Part shown: piece by piece, positions 53,946 to 64,000 of the stretch
How the letters are laid out: each line of letters starts with the position of its first letter
Numbering within the stretch: the stretch's first letter is position 1
Origin: Agelas oroides
Taxonomy: Eukaryota > Porifera > Demospongiae > Agelasida > Agelasidae
Assembly (NCBI GenBank): GCA_949130485.1
Contig: OX422184.1
Coordinates: forward strand, 17,918,324-17,982,323
Reading direction: 5' to 3'
Length of the DNA stretch: 64,000 bases
The notes under the pieces: generated by a model
What the model was told of the DNA's origin: nothing
The model's input: only the letters and a program-made list of their open reading frames with translations
Database searches by the model: none
Translations under genes and position numbers: made by a program

Positions 53946-56370
53946 GCCGCCTCTCTTTTACTGAACCTTGTCATTTTTTTGGTATACTTTACCCAACTTC
54001 CTTTAGACATTTTGCAAATTTCTATATTTCTCTTCTTCTCATTCCTAGTTTTCCTGCTTTAAAAAACAAAAACAAACAAACCTTGCATACCCACACACGC
54101 AAAGATTACACTTTTAAATGAAGGGACATCGTCATGAGTTTGGTTAGCACCGCTTCCTGGTCTTGCATTGCTATAGCTTCTTCTTTGGCATGCAAACAAA
54201 GTATTCGTCAGGCTTTGTTGTGGTACACGTCGTTTGGCATCACCAGTCTCAGCGCCGTAGCCATTATATTTGGAGTGCTCAGGTTACTAGTGCTCAGGTT
54301 ACTAGTGTGTGCGTAAATCGCAACAGCTAGGAGGGTGTGGGACATACCTCCCAGAAAATGCTTTGAATTTAGAGGCTATGAGATTGTTTCCGAGACCATT
54401 TGTAGCGATCTCCAACTAAAATTGAAACCTTACAAATGCAACAAGAAAAGTGCTTAGAAAATTTGTGCAGCCAGAGTGATTGATATTAGTGCAAGTTTGA
54501 CGTTTGTATCTAATTCATGGCCCAAGTTATGATTTTTAGAAGTAAAAGTCTGGTTGTCCAGATTTTCCATAGAAAACATGGCACCGTAAGCATGTAAATA
54601 CCACTCCTTTCTCTTTTTCAATATCTTCACTTCTGAACAAGCTATCAACATGAAACTTGCACCAAACAGGCTAATATAAATCAAATTTTTAATTTGAAGT
54701 GTGCAAACCTGTATGGCTTCAATTGAATACCTGGACATTATCCACTAATTCTCACTATATCTCACTTGCAGTACAGAAGTTCTACCGAATGTCACAAATT
54801 ATTTTTTGTTCGCTATTTTTGACACAACATTTACACCACACAGTGGAATAAGATTATAAACATTCGAATCCCTATTTTCTTGCTATATCTTCATGAAAGT
54901 CCTAGCGTAAGAACGCCTTTCTCATATTGTACATTCGTACATTGTGCACATTCTGAAGCTGTATTCTAGATATGAGCTGTACACCAGTATTGTACACCCT
55001 CTTTATTACACCACTTGGGCCCAATTGAGGTTCACCATGACCATCAAGTGGAGTTGGAGTTGTCTTAATCCAAGTTCTCAAAGTGAGTGAGTAGCTCACC
55101 CACTGAAAATTGCTTGTGATTCAGAAAGACTTCTTTGTCTGGGTAATTTACCCCTAGTATATTTGCTTTCTAAGGTCAATCCGAGGCTTGAGAGTCTTCA
55201 TATTTGCAGACATTGACCTTTGTTTATTTCTGACACCATCATGCATCTGGCATAGTCAATACTGCACTATTTTCTCTCTCAACTACTTTTTCCGTCTCAA
55301 CACGGATTCCAGGGACCTGCATAGTGCCCAGCTGTGCAGCTAGGGCCTAGGGACAAGCTAGGCATGTGGCAATTATTGTTTGCACAGAATTATCTCAGCA
55401 ATTCAGTGTCAGCAGGATCTAAATAACAATCCGGAGTATCAAGGGACATGTATTAACTGCATGCAGTCCTGGGTATATCAAGCTCGTGCTAACGAACCTG
55501 TATCTACTTGTAATATGGGGAGTAATCCACCGTTAAATATTTTGTGCTGAATTTTGGGCTGCTTTTAACTCGCTTACCGACAGATCCATGTTTTTTGACG
55601 TAAAACAACTCCCAGATCTGAAATCAGTGTCCTGGATTTACCTTGGAGCAGTCAAACGGCTCAGAAACAGCTTATCCAGTTGCGGAAACACATCGCAAAA
55701 TGAACAGTAGGCGGTGCCACAAATCCAATACAAATTATTATCAATTTCTATTCCGCATTAGTTAACCATTGTACATTTACGTAAGAAAAATCGTTAACGC
55801 GTAACTCCGGAAATACTCGCCCGATTTGCACGAAACAAATTTTGTTTGGAAGGGCAGTGACTGGGCTTTCTCGTGATCAACCAACGAAGACATCTTCATT
55901 ATCAGTTTTTGCATTCAAATTTTTATACTACAGAGCGTAAACTCATACAGGTTGGAGATCGCTACCATTTGAGCCAAAATGATGCTTCTTGGAGGCAGAC
56001 AACAGAGTTTGCTTGGAAGAATGGAGAGTTGTTGGAACATGTCACCTGCAAATGCGCCCTTTGTGCGTGTGGCCCTTGCGTGGGTGTTCACTGAGCAATG
56101 GTGCTAATTGGCGAAGCTAAGCAAGCCATAAGTGAGGGAAAAGGTGGTCCGGACTAACCTGACCGGTGGCTACGGTCCTGAGTCTACACACAGTCCTCGA
56201 AATTTATTCCACCCACGTACCGCGGGACATCATCAAATTCTGTAATAAGCTCCACACATGGCCAACTTTCAAGCGTTGTATTTCTTAGTAGCAAACCTGG
56301 ATCAAGATGATACTTACAAATTGTGCCAAGTGTAAGTTCATAGTGTCGAAAGCAGCTACATTCCTTGTTT
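53946..56370. other. Long stretch without recognised genes
   Basis: No coding stretch with splice structure or domain is seen. GCGATCTCCAACTA-type phrases recur (54406, 49880, and GGAGATCGC near 55953), suggesting old dispersed repeats. A short direct repeat CTCAGGTTACTAGTG occurs at 54280-54308. Confidence 0.4.
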
Positions 56371-56577
56371 AGTATATTCATGAACCCAAAATTGCCACTC
56401 GATGGACGCATCTACATGCTCACTGTAGGTAGCGTCCAAACCACCAATGTATCTCAAATCAATCTATGCCAGCTTTTATTCAGAGCTACTCTCAAAGTCA
56501 GGCTAGACTCATGTTTGTCACTACTCTTGGAATGGACAACTTTGACAGCAGCAAAATGAATGCACCAGTGTTTTTTG
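56371..56577. mobile_element. Partial family B foldback copy
   Basis: Matches the inner region of the family B element (TATTCATGAACCCAAAATTGCC, split as TATTCATGAACCC and AAAATTGCCACTCG; GGTAGCGTCC; GGACAACTTTGAC). It is broken off after AAAATGAATGCACCA. Confidence 0.7.
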
Positions 56578-56789
56578 AGCATATCTTCCAAAAAACAATA
56601 ACTTACTTTGCCATAACTGCCCCACCCATTTGAGCCAGAAATGCCCCACCCATTTAAGTCATAAATGCCCCGCCATAAATGCCCCATCCCCATATCCCAT
56701 CATGTTTTAAACTTCACACTTTATATATGTGTGGAAATTTTCACATCATGAACATCGATGTGCCAGCGGTGTTGGTGCTCCCCCACTCG

Positions 56790-57443
56790 ACACACAACTT
56801 CCCCATTTCCTGTCGGCATTGGCATCCAATAATCAGTTTATAATTAAGTTAGTTAAGATGTGGCCTGGCGGAACCCCTCATGTGGTGGTCGGAACTTTGA
56901 AGATAAGCTTAGATCGACTTAGTAGAGTGCTGTAGTGTCAGTTACTGTGAGTAGTGCGTAACGCCTGCTTGTGAAAGCAAACTTGTGTCTAGAAACAGCA
57001 GAAAGGCCACAGTGGCCAAGACTGTACTCATTGGGTAGGCCCAGGTATTGCGATCATATGCCAAGCCTAGTAGGTGACCGTGGCCCGGTGCTTCGAGTGC
57101 TGGGCTGGGCTTTAACTAGAATGCGCAATATATCGTTGGTACTACGCTGGCAGTAGACAAGAAAGCTGAAGAGTGGTTGTGTGCAACAGAACCGTGAGTT
57201 GTTTAGCAACATAAGGGGGAGAGGTGGGGCTAGTAATGCTTGCTTCCACTCGTGAATGAGCCCCTCCCGTAGACAAGCTGTGATTTTTTTTGAAATGTGC
57301 ATTCATTTTGGTGCAGTCAAAGTTGTCCATTCCAAGAGTAGTGACAAACATGAGTCTAGCCTGACTTTGAGAGTAGCTCTGAGCAAAAGCTGGCACAGAC
57401 TGATTTGAGATACATTGGTAGTTAGGACGCTACCTACAGTGAG
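56790..57443. mobile_element. Partial family B foldback copy, opposite orientation
   Basis: Runs from CCCATTTCCTGTCGGCATTG through GGTCGGAACTTTGAAGATAA and GTGCTGTAGTGTCAG to GTTAGGACGCTACCTACAGT, the order seen in the left half of the 15543-17554 element, but without the poly-A run. Together with 56371-56577 it looks like a rearranged single copy. Confidence 0.7.
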
Positions 57444-57746
57444 CACTCAGGCGAATTAAGGCATGGAACATGTCATTTTTACACTAGGTACACAGGTATT
57501 TCAAAAATCAATAGTGTAGTATACATGAAAGTATCTAGAAGAACCAGCAGCCTCCTACAGATATTGGATAGCGGTGAGACATTACACACGCTACAGAAGC
57601 ACCACCAACAATAAGCTTACCTTCTTCCATAAAGTTTTGGTATTCTCTGATGGTAAGCAATCCTTGAAGTCGTATCCGATTGTTCTGTTTGTCGTTCTTC
57701 TGCTCCGCCTCGACACAAAAACTGAGTTCGGGATTCACTTTGTTCA

Positions 57747-58694
57747 TAGTCTCGTCCCCAGGCCTCGTCGAAAAATAGGGTCTGGATAGCCTCGTTCCCA
57801 GGCTCTCCCCGCGCGCGAACGAAAAGCCTGGTAAAATTTATCACGTGAGAAACGTCATAGGTAGAGAGAACTTAATTACATGTGGGCGAACGAATGAACT
57901 CGCCCACGCTGTATGGACAGAATACAGTTGCGATAGCTTTATGGCCGACAGAATGGGACTAGACGGCACTATGCTACATTACCTGGCAGTACGGAAAGCT
58001 ATGGTGAGCTTACAAGGACCCGTACATTCGAAAATCACGCTAACCTACTCGCTTACCTGGCAAACTGACCGCTGAGAATGGCTTTCAAGGCGCTATTAAA
58101 CGCCAAGGCGGCCCTTTCCTAGGCTTTGCTCAAGTTTTCTCTGCGCTTATTGTTCGAAAAAACTGCCAGAATGGGCTCCTACTAAAAAACAGCTACGTGT
58201 ACTGTCGATTATCGATCAACTACGTGCGTGGGCACATCGACGATCCGCCTACGCTCAATTAAGTCCTCTCTACCCTTCTCTCTACCCCTACGTCACTCAC
58301 GTGATGAATTATTCCATGCCCTCTACCGCTTTTCCGTACAGCAAGCGACGGAAAGCTGGGCGGGGCCTGGGAACGAGGCTAGGGTCTGGACACTTTCACT
58401 ACGAAAACTGGGGCAAGTTTACATACGGCGGTCAGTAAATTGGGTAATTGTAGGTGTTAATTAGATTATCAGCTACCGACAGCGTTTGCTTTGGCGCCAA
58501 AAAATTTGCAAGCTGGATATTTGTGATGACGCATTACGCAATTTACTTTACCTGAGCAATCTGATTGGTGCGACAACATGCCAATACGCTCGTATGATTA
58601 CGCCCCAGTTTTACCAGTGAAACGTGTCCAGACCCTATTTTTCGACAAGACCGCGGGGCGCGCGCGAAAAATTTGGTGTCTGGGGACGAGACTA
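57747..58694. mobile_element. Outer foldback element X with 9-bp target duplication
   Basis: The ends are TAGTCTCGTCCCCAGGCCTC and GGGGACGAGACTA. The inverted arms continue (TCGAAAAATAGGGTCTGGA on the left against TCCAGACCCTATTTTTCGA on the right). It is flanked by a perfect 9-bp duplication CTTTGTTCA (57738-57746 and 58695-58703). The left arm is split by element Y. Confidence 0.9.
57787..58381. mobile_element. Inner element Y, TAGCCTCGTTCCCAGGC family, with 9-bp target duplication
   Basis: The 595-bp element begins TAGCCTCGTTCCCAGGCTCT and ends GGCCTGGGAACGAGGCTA. It is flanked by a perfect 9-bp duplication GGGTCTGGA (57778-57786 and 58382-58390) that lies inside the left arm of element X. 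It therefore inserted after X. Confidence 0.92.
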
Positions 58695-58703
58695 CTTTGT
58701 TCA

Positions 58704-59416
58704 CCGATTTGTACGCGCACGTGCGCTGTGATTACGTAATGCACTGGAAAGTTGGCGTGTCCGAAACATAGAAAAGCAAGGTGAGGGCGAAATTTATGTA
58801 AAGCTAGTCTAAAATGCCCCTGCAAAGTGATAGTCTGATAGTTGAGGTAGAAATATGGGATCTGTGCCTGCCAGTGACATGTATGTAGTATTGTACAATG
58901 ATTTATATAAGTTACATGTGTGCCGCTGGCAGGCTACATACTCTTGATGACACCCCAGCTTGAAGTGCTCAAGCAACTTGGCCATACAAACTCTGATGAC
59001 AACAGATCAGCAGAATTGAAGCGATTTTACCATTTATCGCTGTTTGGGATGATGTTCGAATGAAGTATGGCCTTAGTTTAGATCAGAAGAAGCTAGCTAC
59101 CAAATTGTTTATCAACAGAAAATGGCAATCCCAACAAACTCTGCATAATGCAGAGTTTGTTGGGATTGCCATTTCCTCCCCAAGGAGCTCCATGGTGGGT
59201 GTCATTAACTTTATGCCTTGGCTGATGATCACGTAAGCCAGACCAAACCAACCACAGCACAGATTGTGTTCAGTGTCATGCACAGTGAAGGGTCAGGTGG
59301 CTTCTCAGAGGGTTTGTGTGTTTGTGGAATGCACTCAGAGGAAAAGCTGATTGCTAGCTTTTGAAAGAGAATTCAAGTTTAAAATTGGTACCAGGTGCGC
59401 ACTCCTTGGTTAAACC
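58704..59416. repeat. Non-coding stretch with a perfect 26-bp hairpin
   Basis: 59120-59145 (AAATGGCAATCCCAAC, then AAACTCTGCA) is the exact inverse of 59149-59174, separated by TAA. No target duplication or other member was noticed. No gene is recognised in the rest. Confidence 0.85.
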
Positions 59417-59547
59417 TAGCCTCGTTCCCAGGCCTCCACCCATTTTTTGTTCTTCGGTTGCGTTCAGTATAATACACGGAAGCGAAAGAGCGATACTGAA
59501 TGCAAACCGAAGAACAAAAAATGGGTGGAGGCCTGGGAACGAGGCTA
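59417..59547. mobile_element. Near-perfect palindromic member of the TAGCCTCGTTCCCAGGC family
   Basis: The 131-bp element has arms of about 53 bp (TAGCCTCGTTCCCAGGCCTC inward to GGTTGCGTTCAGTA, against TACTGAATGCAAACC outward to GCCTGGGAACGAGGCTA). The loop is about 25 bp. GTTAAACC lies next to both ends, with one extra base on the right, a probable 8-9-bp duplication. Confidence 0.82.
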
Positions 59548-59644
59548 AGTTAAACCCACCCTTTCACCAAAAAGTGTCTGCTGACACAAGCCAAAATTAA
59601 TACCTAATTGGGCTTACTCCAGATTTTTAATCAGTAATGTAATG

Positions 59645-60039
59645 TAGTCTCGCAGGCCCGACCCACTTCCGCAAAAGAAGGGAAGGGTCTGGTGAACTGC
59701 GTATACAAGCCATGTCCCACTGGAATGCAATTAGCTGGATGACGTAACCAGATATCAAATAATGCACTCTTGAATTTACCTGTTGCGGAGTAAGCACGCT
59801 ACTTGAGAAGTATAGTCGAAGTGTTTTGTACAGCTTTTGCAGTAGCGGAAAAGATGCCCTAGCTCTCTTTCACCATTTTCAAGACTGCTATTGCTACTCA
59901 AACAGTCATGTAATGCATCATTTGACAAAATATTGCAATGTGATTGTACCTCACTGTATAGTGCAGTGGGACACAGCTTGTATACGCATTTCACCAGACC
60001 CTTCCTGTTTTGCGGAAGTAGGTCTGGCTTGTGAGACTA
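59645..60039. mobile_element. Foldback element, TAGTCTCGCAGGCC type
   Basis: The ends are TAGTCTCGCAGGCCCGACCC and AGGTCTGGCTTGTGAGACTA. The arms of about 80 bp continue inward (CTTCCGCAAAAGAAGGGAAG, GTATACAAGCCATGTCCCAC, against the inverse on the right). Flanks AATGTAATG and AATATAATG form a 9-bp duplication with one mismatch. Confidence 0.85.
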
Positions 60040-60899
60040 AATATAATGCAGGAGCAAGTAAAAGTACTTCAATTGTGCTGCTAAAAACTTGGGATTCTTC
60101 AACACAAAGCATTTATTTATCCTTCATCTAAAATTACAAAGCTTCAGCACAAGGATTCTGGCTTTTGTCACGAGACCCTTTTTTCTGTTGGTTGGGTTTG
60201 GGCACGAGACTGGTAGACAACAAAATTAAGTAGCTGAGTGATTTAAAGCCATCTGTCTGATTGGCCGCACTCAACACACGAATGCTCATCAAGTCACCAG
60301 ACCCTTATCTGTGAACAGGAGGGAGACATAACGTCACATCATAGTGCAGGCCCGGCGGAAGCAAAATTGAATTGGTCCGGCCGAGTACGTGACTGCGTGC
60401 GTAAGCACGTAGCAGCTAGGGAGGTCCTTCGGAGGCCAAGGAAATTTTTTCTAATGTGATGCTCTGAGATCGCTTCTGAGGCCATATTTGGACCCTTCTT
60501 CAGCCTTTAATATCTGTAGGTCTTGGCAGGCTGGATTCTGATTCAATTTGGCACGTCCACATGCGTCGAGTATATGGTCTGGTAGCCTACTGGTTCGAAC
60601 ATCACGTATATTTCTGCACTAGCACGAAATTAGTTCCAGACTCTCGCGCAGCCGCGCAAGCGACGAACGCTGCAGCCAGGGCCGAACTATGCTACTCGCG
60701 CAGCCGCGGCAAGCGACAAACGCTGCAGCTAGGGCCGAACTATGCTACATTAGTCTGGCATCGCCGGCTCTTAGCTTGCAGGCGACAAGCACGCATATTT
60801 CCAGCCTGCACGAGCATGTGGCCGCTCAAAAAATCTTGGGAAGTCTCAAAAATTGGTCCGGCCATGGCCTGAGCAACCTGACCGGGTCCGCCGGCCCTG
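60040..60899. repeat. Non-coding stretch with a 55-bp tandem duplication
   Basis: Positions about 60645-60752 contain two copies of CTCGCGCAGCCGCG-CAAGCGAC ... GGGCCGAACTATGCTAC. A diverged repeat shared with about 4130-4230 lies at about 60470-60560. Confidence 0.6.
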
Positions 60900-60909
60900 T
60901 AGTGGTAAT

Positions 60910-62262
60910 GGGATCGTCTAAGTTCACATAGCTCTATGAGGTTACGTCATAAAACCTCACATGGGAGTTCCCCCGTGCCCACCGCATAATCGCGATAACC
61001 CTCTTTCTACGTAATTTAACTTACTCTTGTACATTGATGAGATCCACGGATGAGTATATAGCTTTTTCTCCAAGTGGGTTGCTAGAGGAAGGTCTGTTGT
61101 GTGCAGTCTGTCCCCTCATGTTTTGAGAAGAGAGGGTTCTATCTAGGATTTTGAGTTTTTTGGGGAAGCTGTTTGAAGCGTTGTCTAGGGGCTCTGGCAT
61201 GCTCCACAACAAAAATTTGGTTTTCAGGTGCTCTGAGATCGTTTGCGATGCAATCTGAGGGGTAAAATCACACCTATAGCTGCATTTTTAATTTTTAGGT
61301 GGTTTTTTAACAAAAGCCATTTTCTAGTACTCCTCCAGGGCTCAGGGGCAGGGGAGAAGTTCCCCTAGTCTATTTCTTGGTGATCTGATAGTGGTATTAG
61401 AACTTGTCTGCATTTGTGTAGTTGTTTTGTTGGTGAAGGGAGGGGAGTGTATACACAAGTTGATCATAGTCTCATTTCCAGGCCTTCCTTACTTCACTTT
61501 CCATCACTTGCAGTGCCGACAGAAAGCTGGGTGGGAACTTGGGAACAAGGCTGATTTCAAACATACAAGTTTGCTAAAGTAATGATTGGTATACTTGTGT
61601 GACACGGTCTTGGGCTTGTAGTATGAGGCTGGCTGTGTATGCAGTGACACAGACAGTATCATTGAGTGAGAATTTAGCATATCAAGTGTAAATAGAATCA
61701 AGTAAGCAACATAAGTAAGTAGTCAGTGGAGAAGGTAGAAATTTCATGGATAGTTTGAGTGCAAGCTCACAATGCACACAGCTAACTGTACACAGTAGGT
61801 TTGCCATGGCACTAACAAATTATGCACACAAACACTTGAAACCTTGATTGACTTGTGTGTGACAATAAGTTACCATGCATGTACATGCTTTCGCTGCCCT
61901 CATGGACTGACTGTACTCTCACATGATCATCTTTACCAAGTATGCTGTACTCAGTCTTATATGCATGTTTTATGGAGCCTAGCTCAGTCATGTACAGTCG
62001 ATTTCCCCCCTCAACAACTGCCACGAATATATACCTTCATCCTGACTACTTTATCTTACTGATATTATGCTTACTTGGTCTCTTTTACCTTGATATGCTG
62101 CATACTCTCTGAATGCATACTCTCTGAATGCATACTAGTTCAATTTTAGTAAGTTAAATTACGTAGAAAGAGGGTTATCGCGATTATGCGGTGGGCACGG
62201 GGAACTCCCATGTGAGGTTTTATGACGTAACCTCATAGAGCTATGTGAACTTAGACGATCCC
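60910..62262. mobile_element. Mutator-like foldback element with about 114-bp inverted repeats
   Basis: The left end GGGATCGTCTAAGTTCACAT is inverted at the right end as ATGTGAACTTAGACGATCCC. The repeats run inward for about 114 bp to GTAATTTAACTTACT and its inverse. A perfect 10-bp direct repeat TAGTGGTAAT flanks it (60900-60909 and 62263-62272). Long terminal repeats plus a 9-10-bp duplication suggest the MULE superfamily. The 1.1-kb interior has no transposase and contains a further small MITE (61467-61554). Confidence 0.85.
61467..61554. mobile_element. Short diverged TAGYCTCGTTCCCAGGC-family MITE
   Basis: Begins TAGTCTCATTTCCAGGCC and ends ACTTGGGAACAAGGCTGA, with the inner CACTTGCAGTGCCGACAGAA signature. 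Its target duplication is no longer visible. Confidence 0.6.
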
Positions 62263-62270
62263 TAGTGGTA

Positions 62271-62556
62271 ATTAATGTGCTGTGATGACATTCCAAGGGG
62301 AAGAATTGTGAATTAGTGCTACAAACAAGAGTGGTTCTATGAATGAAGTCAGGATGAGTGCATTCAGTTTTCAACTGTGCTGAAGCAATCTGACAGGCTA
62401 GACCTGTACATTGCTAGTTTAATGGTCGGTTGTTCATGAGCCAGGCGGCTTCAGTTTTGTTGAATAATCCATGTGCCCACATTGGCTTCGTCCATAGAGC
62501 ACTAGTTGTAGCTTGTATTCATGGTTGTTGCCCTTGGAATATCGTACAGCACATTG
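62271..62556. mobile_element. MITE family D, diverged copy
   Basis: Ordered matches to 35691-35991: ATGACATTCCAAGGGGAAGA on the left, GGCGGCTTCAGTTTTGTTGA in the middle, and TTGCCCTTGGAATATCG on the right. It starts immediately beside the 10-bp repeat that flanks the foldback element to its left. Confidence 0.6.
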
Positions 62557-64000
62557 TCAATGCCACATGATCACCATGGGCCACTGTGGCAGTGGGTATT
62601 ATGTCATTGCTGAATGCTAGGAATTTCATTCTAATCCATTAATGTGATGTTTACTATTCCCATTGTTATCTTTAGATGCAAAACACAAAGATCCAAGTTT
62701 CCGAGACTGTCACAGATCTCTACCAAATTTGCAGACACAGTAGCACTTTGCTTGTGTCACTGTTCTCATCTTCAGCTAGATAATATGCATCTAAAATTTT
62801 GCATGATTTCATTTCAGTGAATCTAGTGTATATTTTACTTTATCAGAGAGTTTAGTACTTTTCTTCTACATTGGCTGTGATTTCCATTTGTTTTAGCTTG
62901 CATGAAGACTTCATTCTGCAAAGCCAAACCCTTCATATTGGCATGCGTAGCCTGTACACTGCCAGTGCCAGCATACGTTCAGTTCGGCGTGCAACGCATC
63001 AGCATACTCTGTCACGTGGTAATCATGTGCCTTCTGTCCTCAGAGTCGGTGAACATAGAGAATCCCAAGCCACTATACCTCGCTCACATTTTACGATTAC
63101 GCCCACTTCTGTTAGTCACGTGAGATTTACGTTGACGATACGTGAAAATTCAATCCCATGCCTTAATCGCCCTGAGCATGTAGATGTGTCCATCAAGTGG
63201 CAATTTTGGGTCATGAATATAAGCTACTAAAACCTTTTTTTTAAATGTTTGTTCTGTGGTAGCACTGGATTGGGTTGACTTGACAAATGTAACATGTGGA
63301 ATATTCATAGGTTCAGTTATGTGCAGCATCTTAATCATGCATGAACATTTGCTAAAGTAATTGGTGTGAAATTCCCATGAGAGACATGGAGAAGGTATAG
63401 GTTGGCCCAGTATCTAGTCACTGAGCGACCACACCGGCTTAGACAGTTGTGATTCTCCATTCTAGCATAACTAGTGAACTACTTTAAAGGGGTGAGGGCA
63501 TTACGCTATGCATAGCCACTAGCTTGCATGGTGGTGATTCTCCATGGCAGCAAGGCTAGTGAACTACTTACAAATGGTAGGGCATTATAATGTGGTGTTT
63601 TGGTGCCTAAAAGAGTTGTTTGAGCAACCCACTTCAACCCTTCCCATACATGATCATTGTCCACCAGACACTAATGTTGTGGAGCAGAACAAAGGCAGCA
63701 AGGCAGGAATACGTCAACAGTTGCAGAGGGGTGCCAGTAACTAATCACTGGACTGAAGTGGACTGGGCTGGACGGTGTGAACCAAACTAGATTGCAACAT
63801 TGCTTGCCACATAATAGTCAATCACGCTACAGTACAGGAGTAAATTGGGCGTAGGAAGATGAAAAGTTGTAGGGGGACCACAATAATTTGTAGTCCAAGG
63901 CTATCTAGTTAACCGCCAATGAAATATTGAAATTGTCCAAATAGCGCACACCAGATGTGAGCTCGCGTTCGAGCAGCGTGTGCAGCAGCTGAGTGTTGTC
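62557..64000. other. Right-edge stretch: family B end, dispersed repeat, short direct repeats
   Basis: 63178-63240 matches the inner family B region (CATGTAGATGTGTCC, AAGTGGCAATTTTGGGTCAT). 63241-63345 is the inverse of 15027-15120. 63448-63510 and 63532-63595 are direct repeats (GTGATTCTCCAT, AGTGAACTACTT, GGGCATTA). No gene is recognised up to the window edge. Confidence 0.5.

Overview
The window looks like nuclear DNA of an animal, most likely a demosponge. The signs are spliced genes with GT-AG introns, secreted and membrane proteins built from von Willebrand A and beta-helix modules, very dense small inverted-repeat transposons (MITEs and foldback elements), (TTAGGG)n-like tracts and long simple repeats. 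The pairing of a Pmp-like right-handed beta-helix ectodomain with a C-terminal multi-membrane-span module is one I associate with sponge gene predictions. The species assignment is inference. Nothing points to a bacterium: there are no operons or bacterial RNA genes.

Layout. (1) 1-21.7 kb carries a minus-strand gene for a secreted or membrane protein. Its signal-peptide exon is at 21544-21666, exon 2 at 5823-6064 and exon 3 at 2675-2856, with matching splice phases. The 15.5-kb first intron is full of mobile DNA: a pogo/Tigger-like transposase gene (8.0-11.5 kb) broken by two later insertions, two copies of a TTAA-flanked element, a 2-kb foldback element, a 481-bp tandem repeat, and two decayed copies of exon 2. 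(2) 22.2-28.9 kb holds two decayed plus-strand copies of a von Willebrand A (VWA) gene, one interrupted by foldback elements with telomere-like cores, plus a tentative two-exon minus-strand gene. (3) 30.1-34.5 kb and 43.4-47.1 kb hold two large, convergently oriented intronless paralogues: signal peptide, beta-helix ectodomain, cysteine-rich stalk, about nine membrane spans and a short tail. The plus-strand copy carries a 10-bp deletion that shifts the frame inside its repeat array. (4) Between them, 36.15-38.78 kb is a triplicated unit of about 0.55-0.6 kb carrying a consensus CRE. The first unit is split by a minisatellite-armed element carrying a MULE transposase fragment, and the third is followed by a TTAA element whose empty site survives next door. 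(5) 48-52.2 kb is a segmental duplication with a one-rung relic of the minus-strand receptor gene. (6) 53-64 kb contains a dead retroelement fragment and several foldback or MITE insertions with 9-10 bp target-site duplications, two of them nested.

The working genes (the beta-helix receptors and the three-exon secreted protein) all appear to act at the cell surface. No metabolic pathway is visible. Most of the sequence is mobile-element debris that can be ordered in time from nested insertions and target-site duplications.
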